Counted from the first letter of the stretch, positions 18,123 through 27,129 are shown. The stretch is 64,000 nt of DNA from Acidobacteriota bacterium (GCA_018268915.1 JAFDVQ010000004.1:124001-188000), one strand, 5' to 3'. Numbers and translations: made by a program. The notes: generated from the sequence alone by a model not told the origin.

Positions 18123-19409
18123 ATGCTTGTTCGCTCGCGGGGCCTGTGGGCCTTTTACTCTCTCTTTGTCTTGTTCGCCTTCCACCTCGCCTCGGCTCAG
18201 CCGTCGCCGAGCGCCAAATGCATCGAGTGCCACACGAAGACAACTCCTGGCATCGTGTCTGACTGGCAACTGAGCAAGCACAGCGGCTCTGATGTGGGCT
18301 GCGTTGTTTGCCACGGCGACCAGCATTCGTCTGCCGCCGATGTTGCGAAAGTGAAGATCCCCACTCCCGAGACCTGCGCCGAGTGCCACGCCGACAAGGT
18401 TGCGCAATTCAAAAAAGGGAAGCACGCAATGGCATGGGCCGCCATGAAGGCCATGCCAACAATCCACTGGCAGCCGATGGCCATGATCGAAGGCGAGAAG
18501 GGCTGCGGAGGCTGCCACAAGATCGGCCTCAAGTCCACGGCGGAGATCGCCGAGCTCAAACATGGAGGCGCCGAGTTCGGAGCAGCGGGATGCGACTCCT
18601 GCCACACGCGCCACACCTTCTCCGTCGAAGAAGCGCGCCAGCCGCAAGCCTGCGAAAGCTGCCACATGGGCTTCGATCATCCACAGTGGGAGATGTATTC
18701 CTCGTCCAAGCACGGTGTTCGCCACGAACTCAAAAATCTCAAAGTGCTGCCCGCAAACGCCGCTGCACCCACCTGCCAGACCTGCCACATGCAGGATGGC
18801 AATCATGAAGTCCGCACAGCCTGGGGCTTCCTCGCAGTTCGCCTGCCTCTCCCGGAAGACAAAACATGGGCCGCCGATCGCGCCACCATCCTGCAGGCTC
18901 TCGGCGTTCTCGATCCCGATGGCAAACCAACCGCACTCGTTGACACCGTGAAAGCCGCCGACGTCGCGCGTTTCACTCAAGAGGACTGGCAGCGCGAGCG
19001 CGACAAGATGATCAAGACCTGCAATCAGTGCCACTCCGGCAACTTCGCCCGACAGCAACTGCAGCAGGGCGACGACATGATTAAGAATGCAGATCACCTC
19101 ATGGCTCAGGCTATTCAGATCGTTGCCGGACTCTACAAAGACGGCGTTCTGCCCAAGCCGAAGAACTACACCTACGCGTTCCCGAATCTCCTCACCTTCC
19201 ACGACGCGCCAACCGTGATCGAGCAGAAGCTCTTCGTCATGTACCTCGAGCACCGCATGAGGACCTTCCAGGGAACGTTCCACGCCAGCAACGACTACGC
19301 CATGTGGTACGGCTGGAGCGAGATGCAGCGCGATCTCACCGAAATCCGCGAACTAGCCGACAATATGCGCAGAAACCACACCGTCGCCTCAAACAGCGCA
19401 GCGAAATAG
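18123..19409 (+). CDS. Octaheme c-type cytochrome, hydroxylamine oxidoreductase family
   Basis: A 428-residue exported protein: a signal peptide (LFVLFAFHLASAQ) and exactly eight CxxCH haem-binding motifs with cysteines starting at 33, 60, 85, 128, 157, 177, 218 and 300. The C-terminal helical part (MYLEHRMRTFQGTFHASNDY, then WYGWSEMQRDLTEI, about residues 373-408) resembles the haem-free end of hydroxylamine oxidoreductase-like octahaem cytochromes. These enzymes interconvert hydroxylamine, nitrite or other nitrogen compounds in the periplasm. It is shorter than ammonia-oxidiser HAO (about 550 aa). No cytochrome c554, NrfH or other redox partner is adjacent. A palindromic operator lies upstream and ATG 18123 follows CAGGAGA. 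Substrate and direction are unknown. Confidence 0.87.
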   Translation: MLVRSRGLWAFYSLFVLFAFHLASAQPSPSAKCIECHTKTTPGIVSDWQLSKHSGSDVGCVVCHGDQHSSAADVAKVKIPTPETCAECHADKVAQFKKGKHAMAWAAMKAMPTIHWQPMAMIEGEKGCGGCHKIGLKSTAEIAELKHGGAEFGAAGCDSCHTRHTFSVEEARQPQACESCHMGFDHPQWEMYSSSKHGVRHELKNLKVLPANAAAPTCQTCHMQDGNHEVRTAWGFLAVRLPLPEDKTWAADRATILQALGVLDPDGKPTALVDTVKAADVARFTQEDWQRERDKMIKTCNQCHSGNFARQQLQQGDDMIKNADHLMAQAIQIVAGLYKDGVLPKPKNYTYAFPNLLTFHDAPTVIEQKLFVMYLEHRMRTFQGTFHASNDYAMWYGWSEMQRDLTEIRELADNMRRNHTVASNSAAK

Positions 19410-19430
19410 AACCACCTAAACGCCGGGTGC

Positions 19431-19580
19431 CCCACGTCTCGATTCTGAGACGTGGGATGAAATTTCCGCAGGAAAACCCCGGCGGGTGCCCCATCCAAGC
19501 TTTGCTTGGGTGGGAAGCGAGATCCTCCGCCGTAGAACCGTAGGGAGCCGGGTGACCACGTCTCGATTCTGAGACGTGGG
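19431..19580. repeat. Cluster of three GC-rich hairpins between convergent genes
   Basis: Two near-identical hairpins (CCCACGTCTC-GATTCT-GAGACGTGGG, 19431-19456, and a 9-bp version at 19556-19579) flank a third (9-bp stem with one G-T pair, 19491-19513: CCATCCAAG/CTTGGGTGG). The hairpins at 19431 and 19491 share the lead-in GGGTGCCCCA; at 19556 it is the related GGGTGACCA. They are a different family from the TTCA/TTTA-loop REPs. They may act as mRNA 3' ends for both convergent genes. Confidence 0.7.
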
Positions 19581-19585
19581 ATGCA

Positions 19586-21019
19586 TCACGAAGCAGTTTG
19601 CTCCCGCACCACCTTCCGGCACTCCACCCGCAACAACTCCAGCAACCCCTCCATATGTTCCTGCCGAGTCCTGAAGTTCACTGGATTGATCCGGAACCAC
19701 ATCTTCCCCTTTAGCTCCGTTGTCCCGATCCAGAACCTACCGCTGCGCTCCACGCGATCCGCAACCTCCGCATGCAATTTCTTCTCGTCGACCCCCTCTG
19801 AACCCGGTCCTACATACCGAATACAAATCGCAGACATCGGCGGCTCGCTCGCCGCTTCGAACTCCGCATCATTTCCGACTAGCTCATACATGTGCCGAGC
19901 TTGCCGCACATTGTTGTCGATCCACTCGCCAATCTGCGCCGTCCCATATCGCTTGAAACTCATCCATACTTTCAGGCTCCGAAACCGCCGCGACTGCTCG
20001 AACCCATGCACGTAGTACTGGTACCGCTCCTCCGCGCCTTCCATCTCATCCGTCAGATACGCTGGCTTCATCCCAAACGACCTCGTGAGCCGCGCCTCAT
20101 CCTTCACCAGCACCGCACCTGCATCCAGCGGCGCGTAGAACCACTTATGCGGATCGATCGTCACCGAATCCGCCAGCTCCAGACCCGCATCTTTCATCGC
20201 GAACGCATGCGACAGCAGCATCCCTCCGCCATAGGCTGCATCCGCATGCAGCCACATTCCCTCGCGATCCGCAATCTTCCGCAGCACACGCAGATCATCC
20301 ACCGCACCCGTATTTGTGGTCCCAAAAATCCCCACCACACTCATCGGCTTCAAACCGTCGCGCTTGTCCTTCGCAATCGCATCCTCTAGCGCGTCGATCC
20401 TCAGCCTGAACTCGGCATCCGTCGGCAACGCACGCAGCGCCTCGCGACCCAGCCCAATCGCATCCACCGCCTTGTCCACCGACACGTGCCTCTGGTCCGA
20501 TACATACACAACCCAGCGCTCGCGCACTCCTTCATGCTGTGCCCGATCTTTCGAAGCCCAATCCCGCGCCAGCTTCAGCCCGATGAAGTTCGCCAGCATT
20601 CCTCCGCTCGTCAGATTTCCGCCGGCGCTCGCGTCATATCCGACCATGTTTGTCAGCCAGCGCACCACACGCCGCTCCATCGCCACCGCCGACGGCCCGA
20701 TCGAATACACACCGAGATTCTGATTCAGCGCCGAACAGATGAAGTCCCCTATTACTCCCACCGGATTCGGCGACGGTGTGATCAGCCCCATGTATCCCGG
20801 ATGCCCCACGTGCGTGCAGTAGGGAAGCAGCTTCTCCTCAAGCTCCACCAGCACATCGTCCATCGGCTCCGGCTCCACCGGAGGAGGCTCGTCGAATAGC
20901 CCGCGGATCAGCTTCGGATCCACGTCGGGAAACACCGCCTTCGACTCAATGCTTTCGAAGTACTCCGCCAGCCGCTCCACAACCTTGTGCCCCGCCGCAC
21001 GAAACTCATTCACATCCAT
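19586..21019 (-). CDS. PLP-dependent group II amino acid decarboxylase
   Basis: A 477-residue enzyme of the aromatic-L-amino-acid/glutamate decarboxylase family. Visible features are the substrate-loop start LPYCTHVGHPGYMGLI, GGNLTSGGMLANFIGLKLAR, the PLP-contacting HADAAYGGG and the Schiff-base lysine in TIDPHKWFYAPLDAGAVLVKD. The chain is slightly longer than the usual 470 aa. ATG 21019, behind GGAG, is preferred to an upstream in-frame start at 21061. The sequence does not show whether the substrate is tyrosine, tryptophan, DOPA or another amino acid; no amine transporter or antiporter is nearby. Confidence 0.88.
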   Translation of the reverse strand: MDVNEFRAAGHKVVERLAEYFESIESKAVFPDVDPKLIRGLFDEPPPVEPEPMDDVLVELEEKLLPYCTHVGHPGYMGLITPSPNPVGVIGDFICSALNQNLGVYSIGPSAVAMERRVVRWLTNMVGYDASAGGNLTSGGMLANFIGLKLARDWASKDRAQHEGVRERWVVYVSDQRHVSVDKAVDAIGLGREALRALPTDAEFRLRIDALEDAIAKDKRDGLKPMSVVGIFGTTNTGAVDDLRVLRKIADREGMWLHADAAYGGGMLLSHAFAMKDAGLELADSVTIDPHKWFYAPLDAGAVLVKDEARLTRSFGMKPAYLTDEMEGAEERYQYYVHGFEQSRRFRSLKVWMSFKRYGTAQIGEWIDNNVRQARHMYELVGNDAEFEAASEPPMSAICIRYVGPGSEGVDEKKLHAEVADRVERSGRFWIGTTELKGKMWFRINPVNFRTRQEHMEGLLELLRVECRKVVREQTAS

Positions 21020-21336
21020 TCCGTATTCTCCAAAGCAAAAGTCTACCGGAGCCCACATCACAAATAACGCAGCCGCAATTCATCGAGAGCCAACAAGCAT
21101 CGCGAGCCATCAAGAGACCGTCACCGGACAATAACGACTGTCTCGTTGAGCGTAGCGCAGCGAAGTCGAAACTCCCGCAGTTGCTTTTCGCCAAGCTCGC
21201 AGGACGTTTCCCCTAACATTGCGATAAGTTCCCTGAGGCACACACAGAATAGTCCAGAGTGGACCCTCAGCATGACGAAGGGGAAACCTGCGATAGCGGA
21301 CGCGCAAATCAAACAGTCGCAGGAGCGCATGCCTGA
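21020..21336. repeat. Intergenic region with TGTCATCCTGAGCG repeat, copy 3
   Basis: The gap contains a diverged copy (21138-21183, CTGTCTCGTTGAGCG to CTCCCGCAGTT) and, at 21264-21276, the reverse complement of its start (CCCTCAGCATGAC). The pair may be the remains of two copies in opposite orientation. No gene is supported in the gap. Confidence 0.5.
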
Positions 21337-23946
21337 CTATTGTGGTGGCTGATCATCCGCCGGGAGTATCCGCGAATCAGAGCGAAACACGTGATATTCC
21401 TCGAACTTGATGTCATTGATCATGGTCTGTTGCGGCCAGTCATTTGGATTGGTGAAGCTGGCGAGGTCGTCCGCACCGTCGGCGTGACTGTGTGGGGCCG
21501 GGGGTGCCTTGGTGAATGCCTTCGCGATCGACACGCTGTGTAGCGGGCAGTTGTATATCTTCCCACCGATCTCGACATGGCCGTATTCAACCATCATGTC
21601 GGCGCGGACCATTGGATATGCTGACTGTAAATCGGCTTGAAGCGTAATGCGAGCGACTTCGCCATTCGCTGGATCGATAAAGATCTCACCGTGGTAGCCA
21701 GAGATTTGCCGAAAGCTCCCCGTACTCGATCCGCCGCCAATACAGCAGAACTCAAATTGGTAATGCGACTTGTTTCTGGGCACTGCGTAGCGGTAAACCG
21801 AGATCGGGCCAGAGTCCCCGTGCTCCCAGTGGCTCCAGGTTAGGCTGCTCTTGGAAGCATCTGCGAAGACCGTTCCCAGAATTGGGCCGAACTCTCCTCT
21901 GGTCTTAAGTCCCTCTTCTACGCTCTCAGGGTCGATGTCTTTGCCTCCTTCGAGCGTCTCTTTGCCGTCGCGAAACAACACCGTCGCCTTGGACTGACGA
22001 ACAGAGTGCATTGGCTCGTAGACGAAAGCCACTCCATTGCGCTGTTCAGCCGGCGAATCGGCGAAGATTGTAGCGCGGCGCTCGGCAAGAAAATTGGGCA
22101 ATTTGCTCATTGCATTGACCACATAATTTGCCGCCGAATTGAGCAAGTGGATCTGCTCTTCAACCTTTGGAACTGGCGGAAGAGGCGTGCCCGGCGCAGG
22201 TGTCTTCAGAAAAGCAGCCGCATCAGCCAGCATGGAGAAAGCCACGCGAGACCTCTCGCCGGGCAGCGTAGCGCTCATGCGCGTTATTTGCGACAGACTG
22301 ATCCGCTCCGTCACTTCAATGTTGGCCAGCCTCTTTGCGAAGTCCGCATCTGACTTGCCGCTGGCCGCAGCTACGAGTGTCTGAAGCTGGTCAACGGTGA
22401 GGTGGTTCATTCCCATATGCAGGCGAACTGCCGCCGACCGCGAAACATCGGCCGGGGCGGCAGATCCCTTGATGTCAGTCGCAGCAGGAGGCTGCACTTT
22501 GGCGATCGCTGTCCCAGGCCCGCCCGAAGGCTCCGGCCTCTTTGTATTATTCGCCGAATTTACAAGAGGCGCTTGTGGCTGTGGTGTTGGAGTCTCCACC
22601 ACCTTCTGCGAATCCGCAGGCACATCTTTCTCCTCGTGATGACCAGGCACTGCGAAATATCCGCGGCGGGACTGGATCTCATATCCCTTACGTTTCTCGG
22701 CAAACGAAACCTTCAAGGTGTGAAACTTGCCATCGAGGCGGACGTTCCTGGGTGAAAAGGCAAGTATGTAATGAGGCGCATCCTCTTCGAGGGCTTTGAA
22801 TCCCGCACTGAGATCATTGTTGTTGTGGAAGAATCGGCCGCCGGTGCCTTGTGCGAGCTCTGAAAGCACTTCGGCGTTCGACAATTCCCCTGAGCGATCA
22901 AGCGACGACTTCGATCGCATTGCGTGTGGGCTTGCTGGGCTCGCGATACTCTGCGCACCACTGGAAAAACTCATCAATCCAGCCAATCCCTTGGGATCGA
23001 GCGTATTGATTACAACGCCTGCATGGAGAGCACGGTCGATAATGCGATCGATAGAGGCTTGTTCATTCTGAGACAGAAACCCGGGCGAGACCAGGACCAC
23101 CGAGCGCTCTCCCGGCGCGCGGGTTGCAAAGTCGACCACCTGTTCAAACTGGTGCAGTCCTGCTCGGACTCGTTGCCGGCTCTGGTTGACGATCATTTGC
23201 GCTCGCATGCGAATCGCCGCCATAAAGGTCTGGTCGGGCGTGTCTGCGGAGAAACTTGATGGGGAGAACGCCTTAATGGGGCAGGCTTTGCCTTGCTCCC
23301 ATGCGGCTCTCCATGCCTCGCTCTGGGGATCGTCACTTTCTGTAAGCTGCTGCGCTTGATAGTCGGAAATTACTGGACACTGATTCTGTCCATCCCGCCC
23401 CGCATTCCCGGCGTGGAGTTCCATCAAGCCCGCACGCAGTTTGGCGGAATCGGCCGTAAAGTCCGCCAGCACTTTATCTGCGCTGAATAAAGCCACGCGG
23501 TCACTCGACTGAAGAGAACCTGCCAGATACCGATCCGTTGCATCGCGAGCCTGCATGAGTTCGGCTTCAGTCGAGTTTAAGGTGTCGAAGTAGAAGGCAA
23601 TGAAGCGCAATGGCCTCGCCTGGGTGGGGCTTGAGCTTTGTCCTTGTGTCGTCGATGCATTAGATGTGGGCTCTTCTTCAAACTGCGATATCGACTGTTC
23701 CTTTCCTTCATCGAACAATTTGAAGTCGTCTCTCTTCAAGCCGACGACTGGTACGCCCCGAGCGTCGCGAACAACGACACGTAAAACAACTAAATTGCTT
23801 TCCAGGCGGAGAGTTGGATTCTGGTCTGCAGCTTTTTCGGTAGAAGTGTTTTGCGCTCTGGCAATCCAGCACAAGCTAGACAGAGCTAACGCGGCTGCAA
23901 GGGAAGTCGGAATGAGGCCAACAAGTCGAAAGAAAGGACGTGACAC
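21337..23946 (-). CDS. Large secreted VWFA-related protein (acidobacterial type)
   Basis: An 869-residue exported protein starting at GTG 23946 with a signal peptide (SLAAALALSSLCWIARAQ). The first 440 residues match the VWFA-related acidobacterial domain: LESNLVVLRVVVRDARGVPVVGLKRDDFKLFDEG, RFIAFYFDTLNST and GERSVVLVSPGF. A Pro/Ala/Gly-rich linker (about 450-520) leads to a second region that I do not recognise, with SQITRMSATLPGERS, an 'EFCCIGGGSSTG' loop and a beta-rich end. Function is unknown; these proteins are abundant in Acidobacteria and often thought to be surface or envelope proteins. A second, shorter VWFA protein is at 27.2 kb. Confidence 0.85.
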   Translation of the reverse strand: MSRPFFRLVGLIPTSLAAALALSSLCWIARAQNTSTEKAADQNPTLRLESNLVVLRVVVRDARGVPVVGLKRDDFKLFDEGKEQSISQFEEEPTSNASTTQGQSSSPTQARPLRFIAFYFDTLNSTEAELMQARDATDRYLAGSLQSSDRVALFSADKVLADFTADSAKLRAGLMELHAGNAGRDGQNQCPVISDYQAQQLTESDDPQSEAWRAAWEQGKACPIKAFSPSSFSADTPDQTFMAAIRMRAQMIVNQSRQRVRAGLHQFEQVVDFATRAPGERSVVLVSPGFLSQNEQASIDRIIDRALHAGVVINTLDPKGLAGLMSFSSGAQSIASPASPHAMRSKSSLDRSGELSNAEVLSELAQGTGGRFFHNNNDLSAGFKALEEDAPHYILAFSPRNVRLDGKFHTLKVSFAEKRKGYEIQSRRGYFAVPGHHEEKDVPADSQKVVETPTPQPQAPLVNSANNTKRPEPSGGPGTAIAKVQPPAATDIKGSAAPADVSRSAAVRLHMGMNHLTVDQLQTLVAAASGKSDADFAKRLANIEVTERISLSQITRMSATLPGERSRVAFSMLADAAAFLKTPAPGTPLPPVPKVEEQIHLLNSAANYVVNAMSKLPNFLAERRATIFADSPAEQRNGVAFVYEPMHSVRQSKATVLFRDGKETLEGGKDIDPESVEEGLKTRGEFGPILGTVFADASKSSLTWSHWEHGDSGPISVYRYAVPRNKSHYQFEFCCIGGGSSTGSFRQISGYHGEIFIDPANGEVARITLQADLQSAYPMVRADMMVEYGHVEIGGKIYNCPLHSVSIAKAFTKAPPAPHSHADGADDLASFTNPNDWPQQTMINDIKFEEYHVFRSDSRILPADDQPPQ

Positions 23947-24401
23947 GCAATAGGCCCGAGAAATGCAGATCGTTCAACTAATTAGACACCGTTCAGGTGC
24001 AAAACGTTCCTTCAGGCAACAAGTTCGCGGAGGTTGTCGCTACTCGGGTGTGCAACATAGGTAGCAGAGGTCTGTCTCCAGTCGCACACAAATTCGCAAT
24101 CAGCAAGAGACCTTTGCAGGTTAATTCGCAATTTTCTTCATACTGGAATCAGAGCGACTTCGTCGTGGAGATTACCCGTGCGGGAGAGGCATTTCAGTCC
24201 AGACTCGAAGTGAGTCCACAGGATCGCTGAAAGCCTTTGTTATCAGAGTCAAATCGCTAAATTGCCTGAAATCTGTAACTCGCAACCACCCGCTGTTATA
24301 AATCGCAGGAAGTAGAGTATTTAGCCAAAGAGGATGGGGGGAGGGGTACCGGACTGTCTAGCAGCTGCCACTCCTCTGGCATCCGCTATTCTCTCTTGTA
24401 G
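23947..24401. other. Intergenic region, lower GC, no recognised gene
   Basis: This 455-base stretch separates the VWFA gene from a small ORF on the other strand. It is visibly richer in A and T than its surroundings. A short open frame at 23997-24230 has no family features. I saw no tRNA, strong hairpin or repeat. Confidence 0.5.
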
Positions 24402-24626
24402 ATGTTCGGCGCCCTCAAATTCATCTGGAACGCAACACGCGGCCACCGTTTCGCTCCCTGGCGCAGCGAGTATCTCCGCTGGCGCGTCGAGACCTACTCC
24501 AGCAAGCCCGCAGAAACTCTCCGAGCCCGCGACATCTTCGCCTTCGTGTGGCACTCCAAGTGGGAACTCCTCAGTTTCCTCCTCTGGACCGGCCAGGTCC
24601 AAAAAGAAGCCCGCCGCCGCCCGTAG
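24402..24626 (+). CDS. Small hypothetical protein (74 aa)
   Basis: A 74-residue protein, MFGALKFIWNATRGH at the start, rich in Trp and Arg (RFAPWRSEYLRWRVETY), with a hydrophobic helix-like end (ELLSFLLWTGQVQ). The codon use, with G or C at third positions, resembles the neighbouring genes and supports coding, but no ribosome binding site is clear. It is followed by REP hairpins. I do not recognise a domain. It could be a small membrane-associated protein. Confidence 0.5.
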   Translation: MFGALKFIWNATRGHRFAPWRSEYLRWRVETYSSKPAETLRARDIFAFVWHSKWELLSFLLWTGQVQKEARRRP

Positions 24627-24665
24627 CGCATCGAGCCCGCAAACGCTACGTCCTCGGGAGGGAGC

Positions 24666-24718
24666 AGAGGCCTTCAGGCCTCTGAATGGACACCCAGTTG
24701 TGAGACGGGCTTTAGCCC
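24666..24718. repeat. Bipartite REP-type hairpin pair
   Basis: A 7-bp hairpin with TTCA loop (AGAGGCC/GGCCTCT, 24666-24683) is followed 23 bases later by a 4-bp hairpin with TTTA loop (GGGC/GCCC, 24707-24718). The layout matches the pairs beside both RAYT genes. It lies 70 bases before the DUF4139-like gene. Confidence 0.75.
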
Positions 24719-24790
24719 CGGACAAACAAAAAATCATGCAAGCTTCCATCCTTCCTCCGTTCTCTGATCAGAACCCTGGAGGATTGAACA

Positions 24791-26458
24791 ATGCGTCTCG
24801 CTCTGAAAGCCCTGCGTCTCGCCACTGTCTTGATCGCACCTGCCGCACTCTTCGCCGGAGAAAACGCCGACGCTCCCGCACCATTGCCAAAAACAGTTGC
24901 CGTAGCCGCGTTCAAGAACGGCCTCGCCTTCGTCCTGCGTCAGGGAGAAATACCTTTCACTGCCGGAACTGCGCGGCTCTCATCCATTCCCACCGCCACT
25001 CTTGGCACTCTATGGCTTGCCCCCGTCAGTCCCGAAGCCAAAATCGATGAGATCGTCGCCTACCGGTACAACACGCTCACTCAGCACCCAATCCGGTCCA
25101 TAGGAGAGATCCTGCGCGCGAACGCCGGCAAAACCGTCACCATCACCTACCAGATGAAGGACTACACCGGCGAAGTCGTCGGACTCAAGACCAATCCTCC
25201 AGACTCCACGCCTACTGCATCTGTCGCACCTACAGACGCTCGCTATGTGCAGCCGCATGAGGACTACCTCCTCCTTCGCACCGACAAGCGCCTCATGGCT
25301 TTTCCTCTCGGGGGCATCTCCATGGCGAACCTTCCGGATGACGCAATCCTTCACGAGTCCATCGACCAGCAGAGCCAGGCGCTGCGGTTGAAACTGAAAG
25401 GAGGCTCTTCGAAAGAAAAGCTCTCGATGGGCTATCTCGAGCACGGCCTAGGATGGACTCCTTCTTATCTCGTCTCGCTCACAGATGAGACCAACGCCCA
25501 GATCACGATGCAGGCAGTCGTCACCGACGATGCCGAAGACTTGCAGAACGCCCAGCTCTTCTTCGTCGTCGGCGTCCCCAACTTCGCATATGCCAACACC
25601 CTATCGCCTATGAGCCTGCAGCAATCCCTGGTCGATTTCATGAAGGATGCGGAGCGAGACGAAGACCGAAAGAAGTCTCTCGGCTTCCTGTCCAATGCAA
25701 TAGCCGGGCAAGCTGCTATGTACGATCGCGCTGAAGCCGCATCTCCCATCAGTCTGGTCAACGGCGTTACAGAAATGGCTAGCTCTCCGGAGGAAGACCT
25801 TTTCCTTTACAGCCGCTCCGACGTGACCCTCGCCAAAGGAGAACGCGCCAGCTACAACGTCTTTTCCGGCAGTGTCGGTTATGAGCACCTCTACAACTGG
25901 GAGGTTGAGGATCAGCCCCGCGTCGATGCGTTTGGAAATGTTATTAACCCAAATCAAAACCCGCAGGACGCCAACAGTGCCGACAGTATCTGGCACTCAA
26001 TACGACTGAAGAACTCAACAAAATTTCCCTGGACCAGCGCGCCTGCTCTCGTTGTCTCCGGCGACAAGCCCGTCTCGCAGGACACTCTCGCATATACCCA
26101 GAAAGGCGCGAATTCAACACTGCGCGTCACTGTCGCCACTGACATTCGGGCCAGCCACGAAGAGCGCGAGGTCGCGCGCCAACCCGAGGTCAATCATCGC
26201 CGCGGTTACAACTACGATCTGGTCACCGTCGAAGGCAAATTGAAGGTGAAGAACTTCAAGGCGAAGGATGTCCATCTTGCCATAGCCAAGACGCTACGCG
26301 GCAAGACAGAATCCCAGTCGGACTTGGGAAAGACGGTGCAGCTGGGGGAAGGGGTTGAAAGTGACAATCCGAAATCCCGGCTCTCCTGGGAAATCACACT
26401 GGCGCCTGGGCAGGAGCAGGTCGTGACCTACCGCTACAGAATCTGGGTGCGTGCGTAA
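24791..26458 (+). CDS. Secreted DUF4139-like protein
   Basis: A 555-residue exported protein. A signal peptide (LRLATVLIAPAALFAG) precedes a beta-rich region. The central stretch SMGYLEHGLGWTPSYLVSL and the following DAEDLQNAQLFFVVGVPNF match the DUF4139 (MuiA-like) pattern of conserved 'L-W-P-Y' and 'aeDl' strands. The C-terminus (NYDLVTVEGKLKVKNFKAKD, then LAPGQEQVVTYRYRIWV) is also typical. ATG 24791 is behind GGAGGATTG. A terminator follows. The domain's biochemical role is unknown, and the match is by pattern only. Confidence 0.72.
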   Translation: MRLALKALRLATVLIAPAALFAGENADAPAPLPKTVAVAAFKNGLAFVLRQGEIPFTAGTARLSSIPTATLGTLWLAPVSPEAKIDEIVAYRYNTLTQHPIRSIGEILRANAGKTVTITYQMKDYTGEVVGLKTNPPDSTPTASVAPTDARYVQPHEDYLLLRTDKRLMAFPLGGISMANLPDDAILHESIDQQSQALRLKLKGGSSKEKLSMGYLEHGLGWTPSYLVSLTDETNAQITMQAVVTDDAEDLQNAQLFFVVGVPNFAYANTLSPMSLQQSLVDFMKDAERDEDRKKSLGFLSNAIAGQAAMYDRAEAASPISLVNGVTEMASSPEEDLFLYSRSDVTLAKGERASYNVFSGSVGYEHLYNWEVEDQPRVDAFGNVINPNQNPQDANSADSIWHSIRLKNSTKFPWTSAPALVVSGDKPVSQDTLAYTQKGANSTLRVTVATDIRASHEEREVARQPEVNHRRGYNYDLVTVEGKLKVKNFKAKDVHLAIAKTLRGKTESQSDLGKTVQLGEGVESDNPKSRLSWEITLAPGQEQVVTYRYRIWVRA

Positions 26459-26483
26459 CGTGTCAGGACACTCCCCAAAAAAG

Positions 26484-26512
26484 ATGGCCCCGGCGCGTCG
26501 GGGCCATTTCAT
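26484..26512. terminator. Terminator between convergent genes
   Basis: A perfect 9-bp stem (ATGGCCCCG/CGGGGCCAT) with a 6-base loop, preceded by AAAAAAG and followed by TTTC. It lies 26 bases past the stop of the DUF4139-like gene and 40 bases from the stop of the convergent gene, and could serve both. Confidence 0.78.
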
Positions 26513-26548
26513 AGGCGATCGAGATCGCCAGTACAAACTTGTACCAGA

Positions 26549-26974
26549 TCAGTCAGCGGCTGAACGGCCTATGGCGATGCTGATTCGACGTCGAATCTCT
26601 TCGTCCGGCTCCCCATCACCGTGGACGTAAACCTGAGTCGCGGCCTGCACCGGACGAACCTCGGGCACCTGCTGCGGCACCACTTCCGGCGCGCTCACTT
26701 CCGCAGGAAACGTCGGGTTCCATATCTCGGGGCTCGGCGCAGCGCTTCGAATCTCGACAACGGTCGATAGAGCCTGCTCGGCGCTCAGAGATGGCTGAGA
26801 CTGCTGTCCGTGGTATTCATCCGGATATACCAGTGGCTCCAAACTACTGGCGGCAGCCTCTAGCAGCGTTCTCCGCTGTTTCAGTAGTTCGAACTCCCTG
26901 AAGATATGCTCGCGTTGCTCGATCGCGGCATGAAATGCGTTGAGATATGACTCGTCCAGATTGGTTCGACCCAT
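26549..26974 (-). CDS. Hypothetical protein (141 aa) with N-terminal coiled coil
   Basis: Not recognised as a named family. The N-terminal 50 residues look helical and coiled-coil-like (AAIEQREHIFREFELLKQRR). The middle is rich in Pro, Val, Gln and Ser and is probably disordered. The C-terminus has a short acidic then basic patch (GDGEPDEEIRRRISIAIGR). No signal peptide or membrane helix is visible. The start has a good ribosome binding site (AGGAG, eight bases upstream). It is divergent from the second VWFA gene, with palindromic sites between them. Confidence 0.65.
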   Translation of the reverse strand: MGRTNLDESYLNAFHAAIEQREHIFREFELLKQRRTLLEAAASSLEPLVYPDEYHGQQSQPSLSAEQALSTVVEIRSAAPSPEIWNPTFPAEVSAPEVVPQQVPEVRPVQAATQVYVHGDGEPDEEIRRRISIAIGRSAAD

Positions 26975-26994
26975 GGGACTTTCTCCTTGCTCCC

Positions 26995-27013
26995 GTGATC
27001 AAAAATAGATCAC
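26995..27013. promoter_or_regulatory. Inverted repeat in a divergent promoter
   Basis: GTGATC and GATCAC form a perfect 6-base inverted repeat with a 7-base A-rich spacer, 21 bases upstream of the gene at 26974 (minus strand). It could bind a dimeric regulator. Function is inferred from symmetry and position only. Confidence 0.4.
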
Positions 27014-27117
27014 ACCCGTAACTACCTCTATCCCACGAGGGTGCAATCGATTACCGACTTTAAGGTTACTTTCAGGCCACGAGAAAAAGATCGCCGGGAA
27101 TGTTGCCAGCGATACCA

Positions 27118-27129
27118 TGATTTAAATCA
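27118..27129. promoter_or_regulatory. FNR-like palindrome upstream of the second VWFA gene
   Basis: The palindrome TGAT-TTAA-ATCA matches the inner core of the FNR box (TTGAT-N4-ATCAA), 76 bases before the ATG at 27206. A related GTGA-N6-TCAC site precedes the octaheme cytochrome gene. Short palindromes arise by chance, so confidence is modest. Confidence 0.4.

Noticed and set aside
19416..19700. Frames through the hairpin cluster after the octaheme cytochrome
   Set aside because: They are translations of the GC-rich inverted repeats and overlap the end of the decarboxylase gene.
23997..24230. A 78-aa frame in the low-GC gap
   Set aside because: Composition is unlike neighbouring genes, there is no domain and no clear start signal.
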